From positions 1,257,052 to 1,321,051 of the forward strand of contig MU001501.1 in NCBI GenBank assembly GCA_010093485.1: a stretch of 64,000 nt of DNA, given 5' to 3'. The translations under genes were made by a program, and so were the position numbers. The DNA is from Karstenula rhodostoma CBS 690.94. Taxonomy: Eukaryota > Ascomycota > Dothideomycetes > Pleosporales > Didymosphaeriaceae. The notes under the pieces are model-generated. The model was not told where the DNA came from, did not search any database, and was given only the letters and a program-made list of their open reading frames with translations. Shown here piece by piece: positions 55,701 through 64,000 of the stretch (position 1 is the stretch's first letter; each line of letters opens with the position of its first letter).

Positions 55701-56127
55701 ATGGCCAGTACGTTGCCGTCTACGAAAGAACCATTATGGGATGGCCAGGCTAACAAAAGGCAGAGTCTAAGAACTCGTCCCAGCATAACCAGTCGAAGAA
55801 GAACCACAGGAACGGGTACGCAACTTCCGCCCATCTCCCTCGCGAAATACCCGCGCACTATCGAGCCTCTGCAGTCTGCGCACGGGAAACGATGAATTGT
55901 TCGGACTACGATCGCTAACTTGCTGGCGCCCTGCAGTATCAAGAAGCCCACAACTCACCGTTACCCTTCGCTCAAGGGAACCGACCCCAAGTTCCGCCGC
56001 AACCACAGGCATGCTCTGCATGGCACCATGCGCGCTCTGGTGCGTTCTTCCACCAACCTCGCATATGAAACAACGCTGACGCCCGGCACAGAAGGAGGTG
56101 AAGGAGGGCAAGCGCGAGTCGGCATAA
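55701..56127 (+). CDS. RPL29: 60S ribosomal protein eL29
   Basis: Four small exons: 55701-55707, 55764-55815, 55937-56039, 56092-56127; 198 nt, 65 aa. The product is the small basic 60S protein: MAKSKNSSQHNQSKKNHRNG, then IKKPTTHRYPSLKGTDPKF, then RRNHRHALHGTMRALKEVKE and a GKRESA end. The first coding exon is only 7 nt and introns of 56, 121 and 52 bp make up more than half of the gene, so no single frame shows the protein. All donors (GTACGT, GTACGC, GTGCGT) and CAG acceptors are acceptable, and every junction keeps the conserved sequence. The 121-bp second intron has an ACGATGA near a C box but no D box, so no snoRNA is called. Confidence 0.94.
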
Positions 56128-57151
56128 AGAACGATCGATGACGGACGACGGGGACGGCTTTCCATTCACAATGAACATTTGGCTGGCGTCAATGGCATAA
56201 CGGTCTTCAGTGACGGCTTCGAGCTGACATCGGGAAGCGGATTCAGCATAGGAATGATGCGGCAATGAACAAGTCCAAATTTCAGGAGGCACGTATTTGT
56301 GATGCCTCTCCACTAACCTATAGGCTCTCCTACTCAGACCCCTTTTCTTCGCTGTCCCCCGCGGCGGCTTTTTGGAAACATGGGGTAACTCCCGAACGGC
56401 ATTAGTGTGTACAGCACCAGAGCTTTCCCATGCTCGACTTGCTGAAGGAAAATCTATCGTGCCAAGATTGATACACCATCATTACCAAACACTTGCCCTT
56501 TGACCCGTAAGGAGCGGAGTGCATGGAGATGGTGTTACATATTGTTCTAGTTATTCTAGACTGGGGGTTCTTTGGACACCCTGTGTGAGAAAGAGGCGGG
56601 AAGGGCGCGGTCTGGAGATCCAGACTGCCCATGCCTCTTTCGCACAAAGGAATTCGAGTTGGTTATTGGTTCTAGTATTATATATTAATACAAGTCTATC
56701 AGCAAGCTTGAACGATGGTACGCGCAAGTTGTCCTTGTTGTGGATGTTCATGTTATACGTGAATTGGCCAGCCTCCTTCGCGCAGCAGGCCGCTGTTATC
56801 GCCACTGCAACCCCCAGCGACATCGACCCCGCCACCCCTCTCTCACACTCGTTCGTCCTGCCCGGCGTGACGCAAGAGCATCCGGCAACAGCAAAACGAC
56901 AGTAACAGACAAGCTTTTAATGCTCTTGCCGTCTTACACCGGACAGACTGAACGCTGAACGCCGACCCTACGCGGGTCCGTTCCTGGCGAGACGACCTGC
57001 ATTGCTCAGCCTAAGCCCTGCAGCTCGTATACTAGCCACCAGTGCCTGGCCTCTCGTCGTCATCCCACCTGCGTCTCTCTGCGCCGGTTTCGAAGCGTCG
57101 CCTCCATTCTTCCTCGAGGATCATAGCCACAGCCCCTTGTAGATATTCACC
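56128..57151. other. Intergenic, 1 kb, no gene recognised
   Basis: Between two plus-strand genes, with short motif-less open frames only. The final 150 bp are pyrimidine-rich, as in a leader. Confidence 0.55.
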
Positions 57152-58113
57152 ATGGCCACCCAAGCCCACTGCGCCTACTGCTTCGAGACGCTCTCCGCGA
57201 ACCTAGAGAACCGCGACGCCCTCAGCCTGCAACAAGTCGAAGAGCTATGGAAGAAATACAACGCCGACCCTTCGGCGGCCGACCCCAACGCGTCCGACGA
57301 CGAAGACGCTGAGACTGCGTCCACAGCCCCAGACGCATCACCATACCGGCCAGCAGCCATCTCGCGCCTCGCCGCGCCCTCCCCAGCAACCACCAGCTCG
57401 TCTAGCGTGCAGAGCACCCTCTCCACGCCCAGCGGCATCAGCGAGGCCAGCTCCGCAACAAGCACGAGCAGCAGCCGCAGCAGCCTCTTCTCGCGCGCCC
57501 GCAAGGAGGAAAGCCCCACCGCGACGCCGCTCTTCGTGACGTGGAACACGGTCGCGAAGTCCAACGGGACGAGGCTCTCGGAGAAGCGCCTCCGCGGCTG
57601 CATCGGCACCTTCGAGCCGCAGCAGCTCGACCGCGGCCTGCGGCAGTACGCCATCATATCGTAAGTCGCCGTCCCGTGGCCCGGCCCGGCACGCAAAGCA
57701 TGCGTAGAGTTTCGCTGACAGGCCGACTTAGTGCCCTGGAAGACACGCGCTTCAACCCTATCTCCGCCTCCGAACTGCCCACCCTCGAATGCGGCGTCAC
57801 GCTCCTCACTGACTTCGAGCCCGTGTCCGATCCCCTCGACTGGGCTATAGGCACCCACGGCCTGCGCATCTCCTTCACCTACCACGGCCGCCGCTACGGG
57901 TCGACGTACCTCCCCGACGTCGCGAAAGAGCAGGGCTGGACTAAGGAGGAGACCCTCGTGAGCTTGATGCGCAAGGCTGGGTGGAGCGGCCGCAAGGACG
58001 AGTGGCGGAAGGTCGAGCTGGGCGTCGTGCGCTATCAGGGACGGCAGGTGCGGCTGGGGCAGCGGGAGTGGGAGGAGTGGAGGCGGTGGGTCGAAGGGGA
58101 GATGGAGGAGTAG
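57152..58113 (+). CDS. AMMECR1-domain protein
   Basis: Exons 57152-57660 and 57732-58113 with a 71-bp intron; 891 nt, 296 aa. The N-terminus has CAYCFETL, a CxxC pair, and the AMMECR1 fold then covers about residues 10-40 and 120-290, interrupted by a Ser/Ala-rich insertion. The invariant LRGCIGTF motif is present (KRLRGCIGTFEPQQLDRGLR), followed by ALEDTRFNPISASELPTLECGVTLLT, HGLRISF and GSTYLPDVAKEQGW. The domain is found in all kingdoms and its biochemical role is unsettled. The insertion is typical of fungal members. It is convergent with the AMSH gene. Confidence 0.93.
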
Positions 58114-58460
58114 TCGTAGACGGTCGCGGGTGCAAGTTACCTACCTTGTAGAGGAGGATTTATGATTTATGTGATGATGGGATGATATACACGAGCTGGC
58201 ATGGCGTTTTGGAGGAGAGTAATAATACGTGGAGAAAGGGTAGAGACTGGGATATAGACGTCCTAAGTTGGGACACCGTACCACTTTTCGATCATCTATC
58301 TTGAGTCACCTCAAGCCAGTACAACATCTCACTTTGCTCGCACATCGCACCATGTCGAGCACCGCTCATGGTGAATCGTCAGGCCACACAGCTCCGGGCA
58401 ACACATTACTCCCCCAGCACCACGCCATGCACGCTCCGCTCACCCCCTCTCCCACCCCAC
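58114..58460. other. Convergent 3' flanks
   Basis: 347 bp between AMMECR1 and AMSH stop codons. Nothing else is seen. Confidence 0.6.
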
Positions 58461-60242
58461 CTACCGCTTCGGCCGCATATCCACCACGTCCAACGGCCCA
58501 TTATCCAGCTCGACCACATGCCCCGGCTTCAGCGCCTCGGTATATATGTTATCCACATCATGCGGATGGAAGATGCCGGGTTTACTGCACCCCAGTATGG
58601 CCTGTTTGCCGGGCGGATCCGTGAGGCGGAAGCAGCCCCAGCTGCACTCTGATCAGCGACACATGCCCGAGATGGGAAGAGGAGAACATACCTCGGCGAC
58701 TTGGACGGCGCACACACGATGGCGATAGACTCGGGCATCATGACCTGATACCCCACATGCGTGTGCAAGTCCCGCGAGCTCATGAAACACGTCTGGCTGG
58801 GATGCGTGTGTATCCAGCCCAGCACCATCAACTCCTCTTTGTCGCAGTAGTCGAATAGATCGCTTTCGTTGGTCATTTCGCACGTGTCGCTGGTGCTCGT
58901 TTGCGCGGGGATGACCAGCCGCGTGATGAACAGCGCGTTGTTCTTTAGGATGCCGCACAGCATACCGCATGTCTCGAGATTGAGGCGTGTATTTGTAGAT
59001 GCGGCTTTGAGGAAGTGGTGGCGGAGCGGTGTGGGGAGGAAGATGGTGCGGAGTGGAGCGCCGTTTTCAAGGTATGCCGCGGGCTTGAAGGTGAACTCGT
59101 CCAGATCGGTGGTTGGGGTATCGGCTCGCGCGGTGGGAGGTATCTTACCAGGCAAGGGAGGAGCGGAAGGTGCGCTGTCGGTGTATTTGCCTGGTATCGG
59201 GGGTGGTTGTGGTTGTTGTTCGGAGAGCAATCTGGGAGTAAGCTGTCCGTGGGGCTTCGGTGGTAACGCAGGCGGGATCGCGAAGGGGTCGTATGGTGGG
59301 GGGAGAAGTTCTTTTGGTGGCCGGGCGGGTACGGGGGGTTGCGAATGTGCGTCCGTCCGTCGTTCTTGTTGCCCTTGGTGTGGTACTGAAGGGTAATGGT
59401 ACGAGGAAGAGGTCTGGGAATAAGGGCGCTGCACGTGTTAGCTTCGTGACTTTGGGCGCAGGCATTCACTTACTGAGTAGTTCGGTGCTTGGTACCCATT
59501 TTGTTGCATACGTGCTACCTCTTGGAGCTGAGCCGAAAGATCACCATCTACCTCCACGCTCTGATGCCTGAGCTCTTTCTCCCAGTCCCCCCACACACCG
59601 CCCGTCCTCCTTTCGCTCTCTTCCTCTTCCGACACGCCAGCTTGCCGAATGCTTCTCCTCGCTGCATCTCTTCTCTTGACTTCTCTTTGTGCTAGTTTCG
59701 CTGCCAGAGACTGGTTTCCCACAGCATCCAACGTCTCCTTCTCATAGCTTCTCCTGTGAGCTTCTCGCGACGGACCTTCTAGTTCCTGGGACACAAGTGG
59801 CACGCCTTTCCCTTCTAAAGACTGTAATGCCTTCTGCTGTGTTTTTCGCCTTGCCTGAAACTCCTCATGCCTCTTTTTTATGCGCGGACGTATGTCCTCC
59901 AGCGTCTGGATGTCGGAGCCTACAGACGCAGTCGCAGCACTCAGCGCTTTGCGGTTCTCGGGATTGTTCCTCTCGGGGTGGTTTGTGAGGTGTTCGAGGA
60001 TGAGATTCGCGTGCCTGTACAACAGCAGGTATGTTTGCGGGTCGTTCCCTTCTGCTGCATACACTTGCGCCTGTGGCTGTTAGCTTGCAACAGCTACAGT
60101 CAAGACCAGGACCACACACCTGCTTGTGCATCATGCTCGCCGTGCGCAGCCAGTTTCGCAGCGGTATGTAGGCATTGTATTCGTACTTGGAAGCCTGATC
60201 CGTGAGTTCCTGCACGCTCAGAGGCGCGGCGAGGGATGCCAT
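58461..60242 (-). CDS. AMSH/Sst2-like K63-specific deubiquitinase (JAMM)
   Basis: Minus-strand exons 60242-60120, 60070-59474, 59428-58692, 58641-58461; 1638 nt, 545 aa. AMSH enzymes cut Lys63-linked ubiquitin on endosomal cargo together with ESCRT-0. The N-terminal USP8-dimerisation/MIT-type domain is visible (SKYEYNAYIPLRNWLRTASM, TYLLLYRHANLILEHL), then a coiled coil rich in Lys, Arg and Glu. A Pro-rich linker with several PPP/PPLPGK stretches may bind SH3 domains. The catalytic JAMM zinc motif is complete (GWIHTHPSQTCFMSSRDLHT), with the Glu in ETCGMLCG and the distal insertion elements. The last exon gives WGCFRLTDPPG, FHPHDVDNIYTEAL and GHVVELD. Everything needed for activity is present. 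Confidence 0.94.
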
Positions 60243-60801
60243 GGTGTCCGTCGGAGGGGTATCGTGACTGGATGCAACGCAAAATCAAGGGAGGACTTGC
60301 GACGGGGAAGGAGAAGCACTGGGGAGACGAGCAATCAGGCGGCGGTGTTTCATTTGGGTGGCGTGCGAATTCACGGTCGCATGGGAGGCTGTTTATTTCG
60401 AGGAGCCGCGTACTATGATGGATCGGCGGCGGCGGCAGGTGCATCATCGCGGGGCAGCAATACCTAGCTGGTTTAGGCGAGCAGACACGCGGCGAGTCAC
60501 ATTGGGCAGCTGTGCTTGCCTGCATTTGTGCTTCTGCCTTCGCGCTCCGGAACGCTCGATGTTCGTGAAGCGTTTCAGGCTTCCTTACTTTATTGTGGGA
60601 GCACACATGGGTAGGCCCGTGTAGTACGGAGGTTCGGGTGTAGAACCATCTTGATTTGAGACACCTGATCGCGCTGTCACGTGCGGAATGCAGGACAAGA
60701 CGTGGTGCTGATCAGGATTGCATTGCGCGTCTGCTTGAATTACATGATGAAGTGTCGCTGTGTAGATGGTCTTCTAGCCGAACTCCGGGGGTATCCAATC
60801 C
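60243..60801. other. Intergenic: AMSH promoter and PKR1 3' flank
   Basis: 559 bp between two minus-strand genes; no gene, RNA or repeat is seen. Confidence 0.55.
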
Positions 60802-61419
60802 TCATCTATCGCCGGAGTCTTGCGATAGCTTCTCCCACTCACTATCCGTGCTCAAGTCACCAGTCGACTCGCCCAAGCTCCTCCTCTGCTTCACCGTGTC
60901 GTCTAGCGCAGGCTTCAGTCCGGAGCTTGCGCCTGAGCTCGCGACTGGGGTGCTACCTCTCAGCGTCGCCACGCTCTCGACAGGCCTCTCCACAAATACG
61001 GTGCTTTCTGTCTCGGGGCGCGGCGCGCGTGGTGGATTCGCTCGTATCTTGGGCTTCTGCTTCTCCGCTACTTCGGCGTCGACCTCGGTGTCGTCGCCAG
61101 AGTCCATGGCATCCCCATCCCGCGCGTTCGTCTTGCCCTTCCCTTTATCGCGTTTGGCTTCCCTGATGCGCTTCGCCTCCTCCTCGCTCGCCTGCGCAGC
61201 GCGTATCTCGGCCGCGAACCAGTTGATTGCGTACCAAAGCCCTCCGCAGAGTGCAGACAGGATGTAGAAGTGTATGCTGTTGGTCGCGATCAGGAGCGCA
61301 AAAAAAAGTAGCTGGAGCGCGGCGAAGGAGGCGTTCGTTGCGATGAGCAGGGTGGGTGTCGGGCCGGGCTCGAAGATGGACAGCCAGAGGTTTTCGAAGA
61401 AGGTCGCGATGGACGCCAT
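60802..61419 (-). CDS. PKR1: ER V-ATPase assembly factor Pkr1
   Basis: Single exon, 205 aa, minus strand. Pkr1 is a small ER membrane protein needed to assemble the V0 sector of the vacuolar ATPase. The family core is at the N-terminus: FFENLWLSIFEPGPTPTLLIA, then two membrane segments (SFAALQLLFFALLIATNSIHF, YILSALCGGLWYAINWF). The rest is a charged cytosolic tail: a basic helix (EEEAKRIREAKRDKGKGK), then an acidic, Ser/Pro-rich end (STDSEWEKLSQDSGD). In yeast the protein is 122 aa, so the tail is longer here, as in other filamentous fungi. An upstream in-frame extension exists but the ATG at 61419 opens the conserved sequence. Confidence 0.9.
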   Translation of the reverse strand: MASIATFFENLWLSIFEPGPTPTLLIATNASFAALQLLFFALLIATNSIHFYILSALCGGLWYAINWFAAEIRAAQASEEEAKRIREAKRDKGKGKTNARDGDAMDSGDDTEVDAEVAEKQKPKIRANPPRAPRPETESTVFVERPVESVATLRGSTPVASSGASSGLKPALDDTVKQRRSLGESTGDLSTDSEWEKLSQDSGDR

Positions 61420-62077
61420 GGTGTTTGATCTCGGGCGGGGGTGAGGCAAGTCTAGTTGTATGTGTATGTAGAACAAAGTGGGACGTTTGGAGCTCGGGTC
61501 TGGGAAGCTAGTTTGCACTCGCGGAGTGACGTCTACCCCGCTGGGTGCCTAGCAAACAAGACAGGTGGAATGTGTGAAGATGCTACGTTGCGAGTGCGTG
61601 ACTGCTGCCTGTGAAGGATGGGCCGTATGGAGGCGCTGCTTGACAGTGGCACTTCAGCAGGGACCCGGCGAGGGCGGGGACTGGAAAGTAGTAGCCCAGG
61701 TTCCTGACGTGTCTGATTTCGCGGGGCTGGTCACATATGGCTGGCGTCGGCAGGGCACGCTGCCAAATCCCGAGGGCGGAATTAGTACGATTGCAGTCAG
61801 TCACGTAGATGATCTGCACATTAATGCGCGCCTGTAGAAGAGCAGTCAGGTGCATCCATTGTACCGACTATGTTACGAAATCGAACGCCGTAGAGCGACA
61901 CAGGGGAGCCATAAGCCGACTCGCCGTCCACCAGATGAAGAGCAGTTCCTAGAAGACCCCATGAACAAAACCTTTCGACCTTCAGCCTGCCGTTGATAGC
62001 CTCGAGTACTGCAAGTCACATCCACCCGTCCTGATAACACAGTAACACCCGCTGTTGCCGCGCAGCCCGAAGACACC
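61420..62077. other. Intergenic, no gene recognised
   Basis: 658 bp between two minus-strand genes. Nothing supportable is seen. Confidence 0.55.
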
Positions 62078-62692
62078 TCACATGACAGAGCACCCCTGCC
62101 CATCGCGAGACGACCTGCGGTATTTGTACTGATAGTCATACCTTCGCTGGCGCTTCCTATCAGCGTATTCATAGCCACCACCGTATCGACTCCGCCGACC
62201 GTTGTCATAACCGCCGTAACAACAATCGTCGTAGCAAGCACTGGCGTAGGGTTCGTTGCATATCATCCGCTGGTTGGGAGTGATCCCCGGAGACGCGCTT
62301 GCAGTGAACGACGGTCCACATGTGAGCGCGCCGCCACTGTATGGACCTGCGAACCTGGTGTCGCCCCCATAAAAGCCGCCACCACCGCGCATTGAACCAG
62401 ACCATAGCGGCATCTCAAGTGAGCCGGCCCAGGTATTGCCGACGGCGAAGTCTCCGCCATAGTGGTTGCGAACAAGTTGGTTGCAGCCCCAGGGGCCCTG
62501 TATCATCTGAAGCGTCTCTCCATCGGCAAAACCACCATTGCACGTAGGGCAAGTGTACGGTGGTGCGACAAGATAGTTGACAGTCTGTCGGTAGGGGCAG
62601 TTGAGGAGATCCTGGCCGTATCCACACGACTCAGTCATCGAAGTCCATGAGTGCCCGCAGGTCGGCGAATCGTACTGTGTGCAAAGACACAT
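62078..62692 (-). CDS. Small Cys-rich, Gly/Tyr-rich protein ending in a CaaX box
   Basis: Single exon, 204 aa, minus strand. There is no signal peptide. The N-terminal 60 residues have regularly spaced Cys and one His (MCLCTQYDSPTCGHSW, ESCGYGQDLLNC, YTCPTCNGGF), which could bind zinc. The middle is Gly-rich (GSMRGGGGFYGGDTRFAGPY), followed by CYDDCCYGGYDNG and a Tyr/Arg-rich stretch (RYGGGYEYADRKRQRRYDYQ). The last four residues are CSVM, a CaaX box with terminal Met, which favours farnesylation; the basic stretch just before would strengthen membrane binding. I do not recognise the family. The ORF is open without introns and closed by TGA. Coding status rests on its ordered motifs and length. 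Confidence 0.7.
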   Translation of the reverse strand: MCLCTQYDSPTCGHSWTSMTESCGYGQDLLNCPYRQTVNYLVAPPYTCPTCNGGFADGETLQMIQGPWGCNQLVRNHYGGDFAVGNTWAGSLEMPLWSGSMRGGGGFYGGDTRFAGPYSGGALTCGPSFTASASPGITPNQRMICNEPYASACYDDCCYGGYDNGRRSRYGGGYEYADRKRQRRYDYQYKYRRSSRDGQGCSVM

Positions 62693-63025
62693 CTGGCACG
62701 TTGACGTTGGGTGTTAGACAGAGATGTGAATCGGTAGGAAGTGTCGAGATCAGGCAATAAGACAGCCTTGAATGACACGGCTTTGACCTCCTGGTGGAAG
62801 CGAGTGACGGGTGTTGTATCGAAAGGAATGTAGTTGTCTTGAAAGATGCGCAGTTTGAAGGTTATATACGATTGCTGGCAGTTGTCCATGCTGCATTTAA
62901 GACGTCCTTCACGTATGGAAGTGACAGAAATGTAATTCATGTCACACCCATGCATAGAAGTTTCTCTTGAAGGGTAGCCGTGGAAGCGTTTCCTCATCCT
63001 GGTTGGAGACTGCGGCCCAAACGCT
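62693..63025. other. Intergenic: promoter of the CaaX gene and SDHAF3 3' flank
   Basis: 333 bp between two minus-strand genes. Nothing else is seen. Confidence 0.55.
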
Positions 63026-63561
63026 TCATTTGTCGTTGTCTGTCCCATGCTCCGACTCGTTGTCCTCAAGCTCTTGTTTGCGGATAGCAGTCATCAACTC
63101 ATACAACTGGCCAATCTGTTGGTCTACTTCAATGTCAGCATTGATATGTTTCAATTGTCGCAACCGTGAATGCTCGCAAACGTAACGTACCGCTCATCTT
63201 ATCTACCTTGGATCTGTCCATTTTGGCCCCTTTCCAGGCATCGCCCGCCAATTGCTGAGCATACATCTGCCACTCGGAAAGGAATCCAACCTTGTTCTTT
63301 CAGTCAGCTGATACGGCACAGCTACAAACACGCAGTGGATCTTACGATGTGGACGGGGTTGTCAATGTTCTTATGAGCATGGAACTCAGCCTTGACATAT
63401 AGATCTCCCAAGGTGCGCTCTTCTCGAGGAAGCTTCCGATGAGCTCGTAATAGTCGACGATAAAGCGGAATAGGTGGTAGAAGTGCCATTGGCGCTGGTC
63501 GAAAGGAATTCGACGCACCAGCATTGCTGGCAGTAGCCAACAGCCGACTATAGACTCTCAT
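63026..63561 (-). CDS. SDH7: Succinate dehydrogenase assembly factor 3 (SDHAF3/Acn9/Sdh7)
   Basis: Minus-strand exons 63561-63346, 63290-63191, 63123-63026; 414 nt, 137 aa. The protein is a mitochondrial LYR chaperone that helps mature the iron-sulfur subunit of complex II. A Ser/Arg-rich mitochondrial leader ([20 protein letters not shown]) precedes the LYR motif in [19 protein letters not shown]. Family text continues: [22 protein letters not shown] across the first splice to [17 protein letters not shown], then [16 protein letters not shown]. The C-tail is acidic. Introns are 55 and 67 bp. It shares a 192-bp divergent promoter with MTQ2. I chose the ATG at 63561 because it opens the presequence; an upstream in-frame ATG would bury it. 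Confidence 0.93.
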
Positions 63562-63753
63562 CTTGATTGTTGATAACTCAGAATTGATGCACAAGCAATG
63601 TGAGACAAAATATAGCTTGCGATGGCGAACTAAAGTCAATGATGACCTCGGTCCGGTGACTAAGCACGCATGTACAGCTCGCTCCCATTGGACAGGCTTC
63701 TGCGACTGCTCGACACAAAAATCCTACCCCAACCTCGAACCACTCTCGCAACG
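63562..63753. promoter_or_regulatory. Divergent promoter SDHAF3 / MTQ2
   Basis: 192 bp between two outward-facing start codons, so both core promoters overlap here. No specific site is assigned. Confidence 0.55.
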
Positions 63754-64000
63754 ATGCTGCCGACGCCTTCGACCTCCCACGTCTGCTTTGACCGCGTATA
63801 CGAGCCAGCAGAGGACTCGTTTCTGCTTCTCGATACCCTCTCGTCGAGCTCAGAAGCGGCGTTCCTGCAAGAGCGCTTCAGCAATGCGCAAAGCACCCCA
63901 CCATTAGTCCTCGAAGTCGGCGTCGGCTCCGGAGTAGTACTTGCCTTCACAGCTGCAAATGCAAAGCGCATACTTGGTCGCCAAGACGTACTAACCATCG
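63754..64000 (+). CDS. MTQ2: eRF1 glutamine methyltransferase MTQ2 (5' part, runs off window)
   Basis: Open from the ATG at 63754 to the right edge (82 codons). Mtq2, with Trm112, methylates the GGQ glutamine of release factor eRF1. The start MLPTPSTSHVCFDRVYEPAEDSFL is the family opening (YEPAEDSF is highly conserved), followed by SAM-binding motif I in LVLEVGVGSGVVLAF. The NPPY active-site motif would lie beyond the window. No intron is seen in the visible part. The identification is good although only about a third is present. Confidence 0.88.
   Translation, partial: MLPTPSTSHVCFDRVYEPAEDSFLLLDTLSSSSEAAFLQERFSNAQSTPPLVLEVGVGSGVVLAFTAANAKRILGRQDVLTI

Noticed and set aside
55816..55936. Possible snoRNA in eL29 intron 2
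   Set aside because: ACGATGA is one base off a C box and no D box follows.

Overview
This window is nuclear DNA of a filamentous ascomycete (Pezizomycotina). The protein repertoire fits best with a Dothideomycete, but the class is an inference. The evidence is about 27 recognisable genes broken by many short spliceosomal introns of 44-120 bp. These have GTRNGT donors, CTRAY-type branch points and YAG acceptors. Genes use both strands without operons, many pairs share divergent promoters, and coding GC is moderate. Most multi-exon models below were assembled by hand from splice signals and closed in frame; the junctions are predictions.

Layout. 1-27.6 kb is core housekeeping: a GH47 alpha-1,2-mannosidase (cut by the left edge), CCT6, NOP56, an HPC2/ubinuclein-type protein, an orphan gene, CBP6, BSD2, MED11, TAF5 and a homocysteine S-methyltransferase. 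A gene desert of about 5 kb follows, then a conserved fungal orphan regulator candidate with a 790-nt ATG-free leader. 29.7-36.5 kb is accessory: a 930-aa Ser/Thr-rich secreted mucin-like protein, a BAHD-type acyltransferase and a charge-segregated Lys/Ala-rich protein with an acidic tail. 37.3-43 kb returns to core functions: EXO1, TMA16 and TAN1, the last carrying a 39-bp coding minisatellite. 44-53.3 kb is accessory and partly decayed: an APH-fold kinase with degraded catalytic motifs, an AT-rich island, an AA9 LPMO/CBM1 relic with in-frame stops, a GPI-anchored Cys-rich surface protein, a PAF-acetylhydrolase-like lipase and an ACS-family MFS permease. 54.2-64 kb is core again: an orphan gene, the four-exon ribosomal protein eL29, an AMMECR1 protein, an AMSH/Sst2 deubiquitinase, PKR1, a small Cys-rich protein ending in a CaaX box, SDHAF3 and the start of MTQ2 at the right edge.

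Themes. Ribosome production and translation recur (NOP56, TMA16, TAN1, eL29, MTQ2), as do transcription and chromatin (TAF5, MED11, HPC2), respiratory assembly (CBP6, SDHAF3) and secretory or endosomal proteostasis (GH47, BSD2, AMSH, PKR1). I found no CRISPR array, intact transposon, rRNA or supportable tRNA. No multi-gene system that I would call new is evident. The most unusual items are the RIP-like decayed LPMO, the pseudokinase-like APH protein, the TAN1 tail repeat, the CaaX protein and the ATG-free leader.
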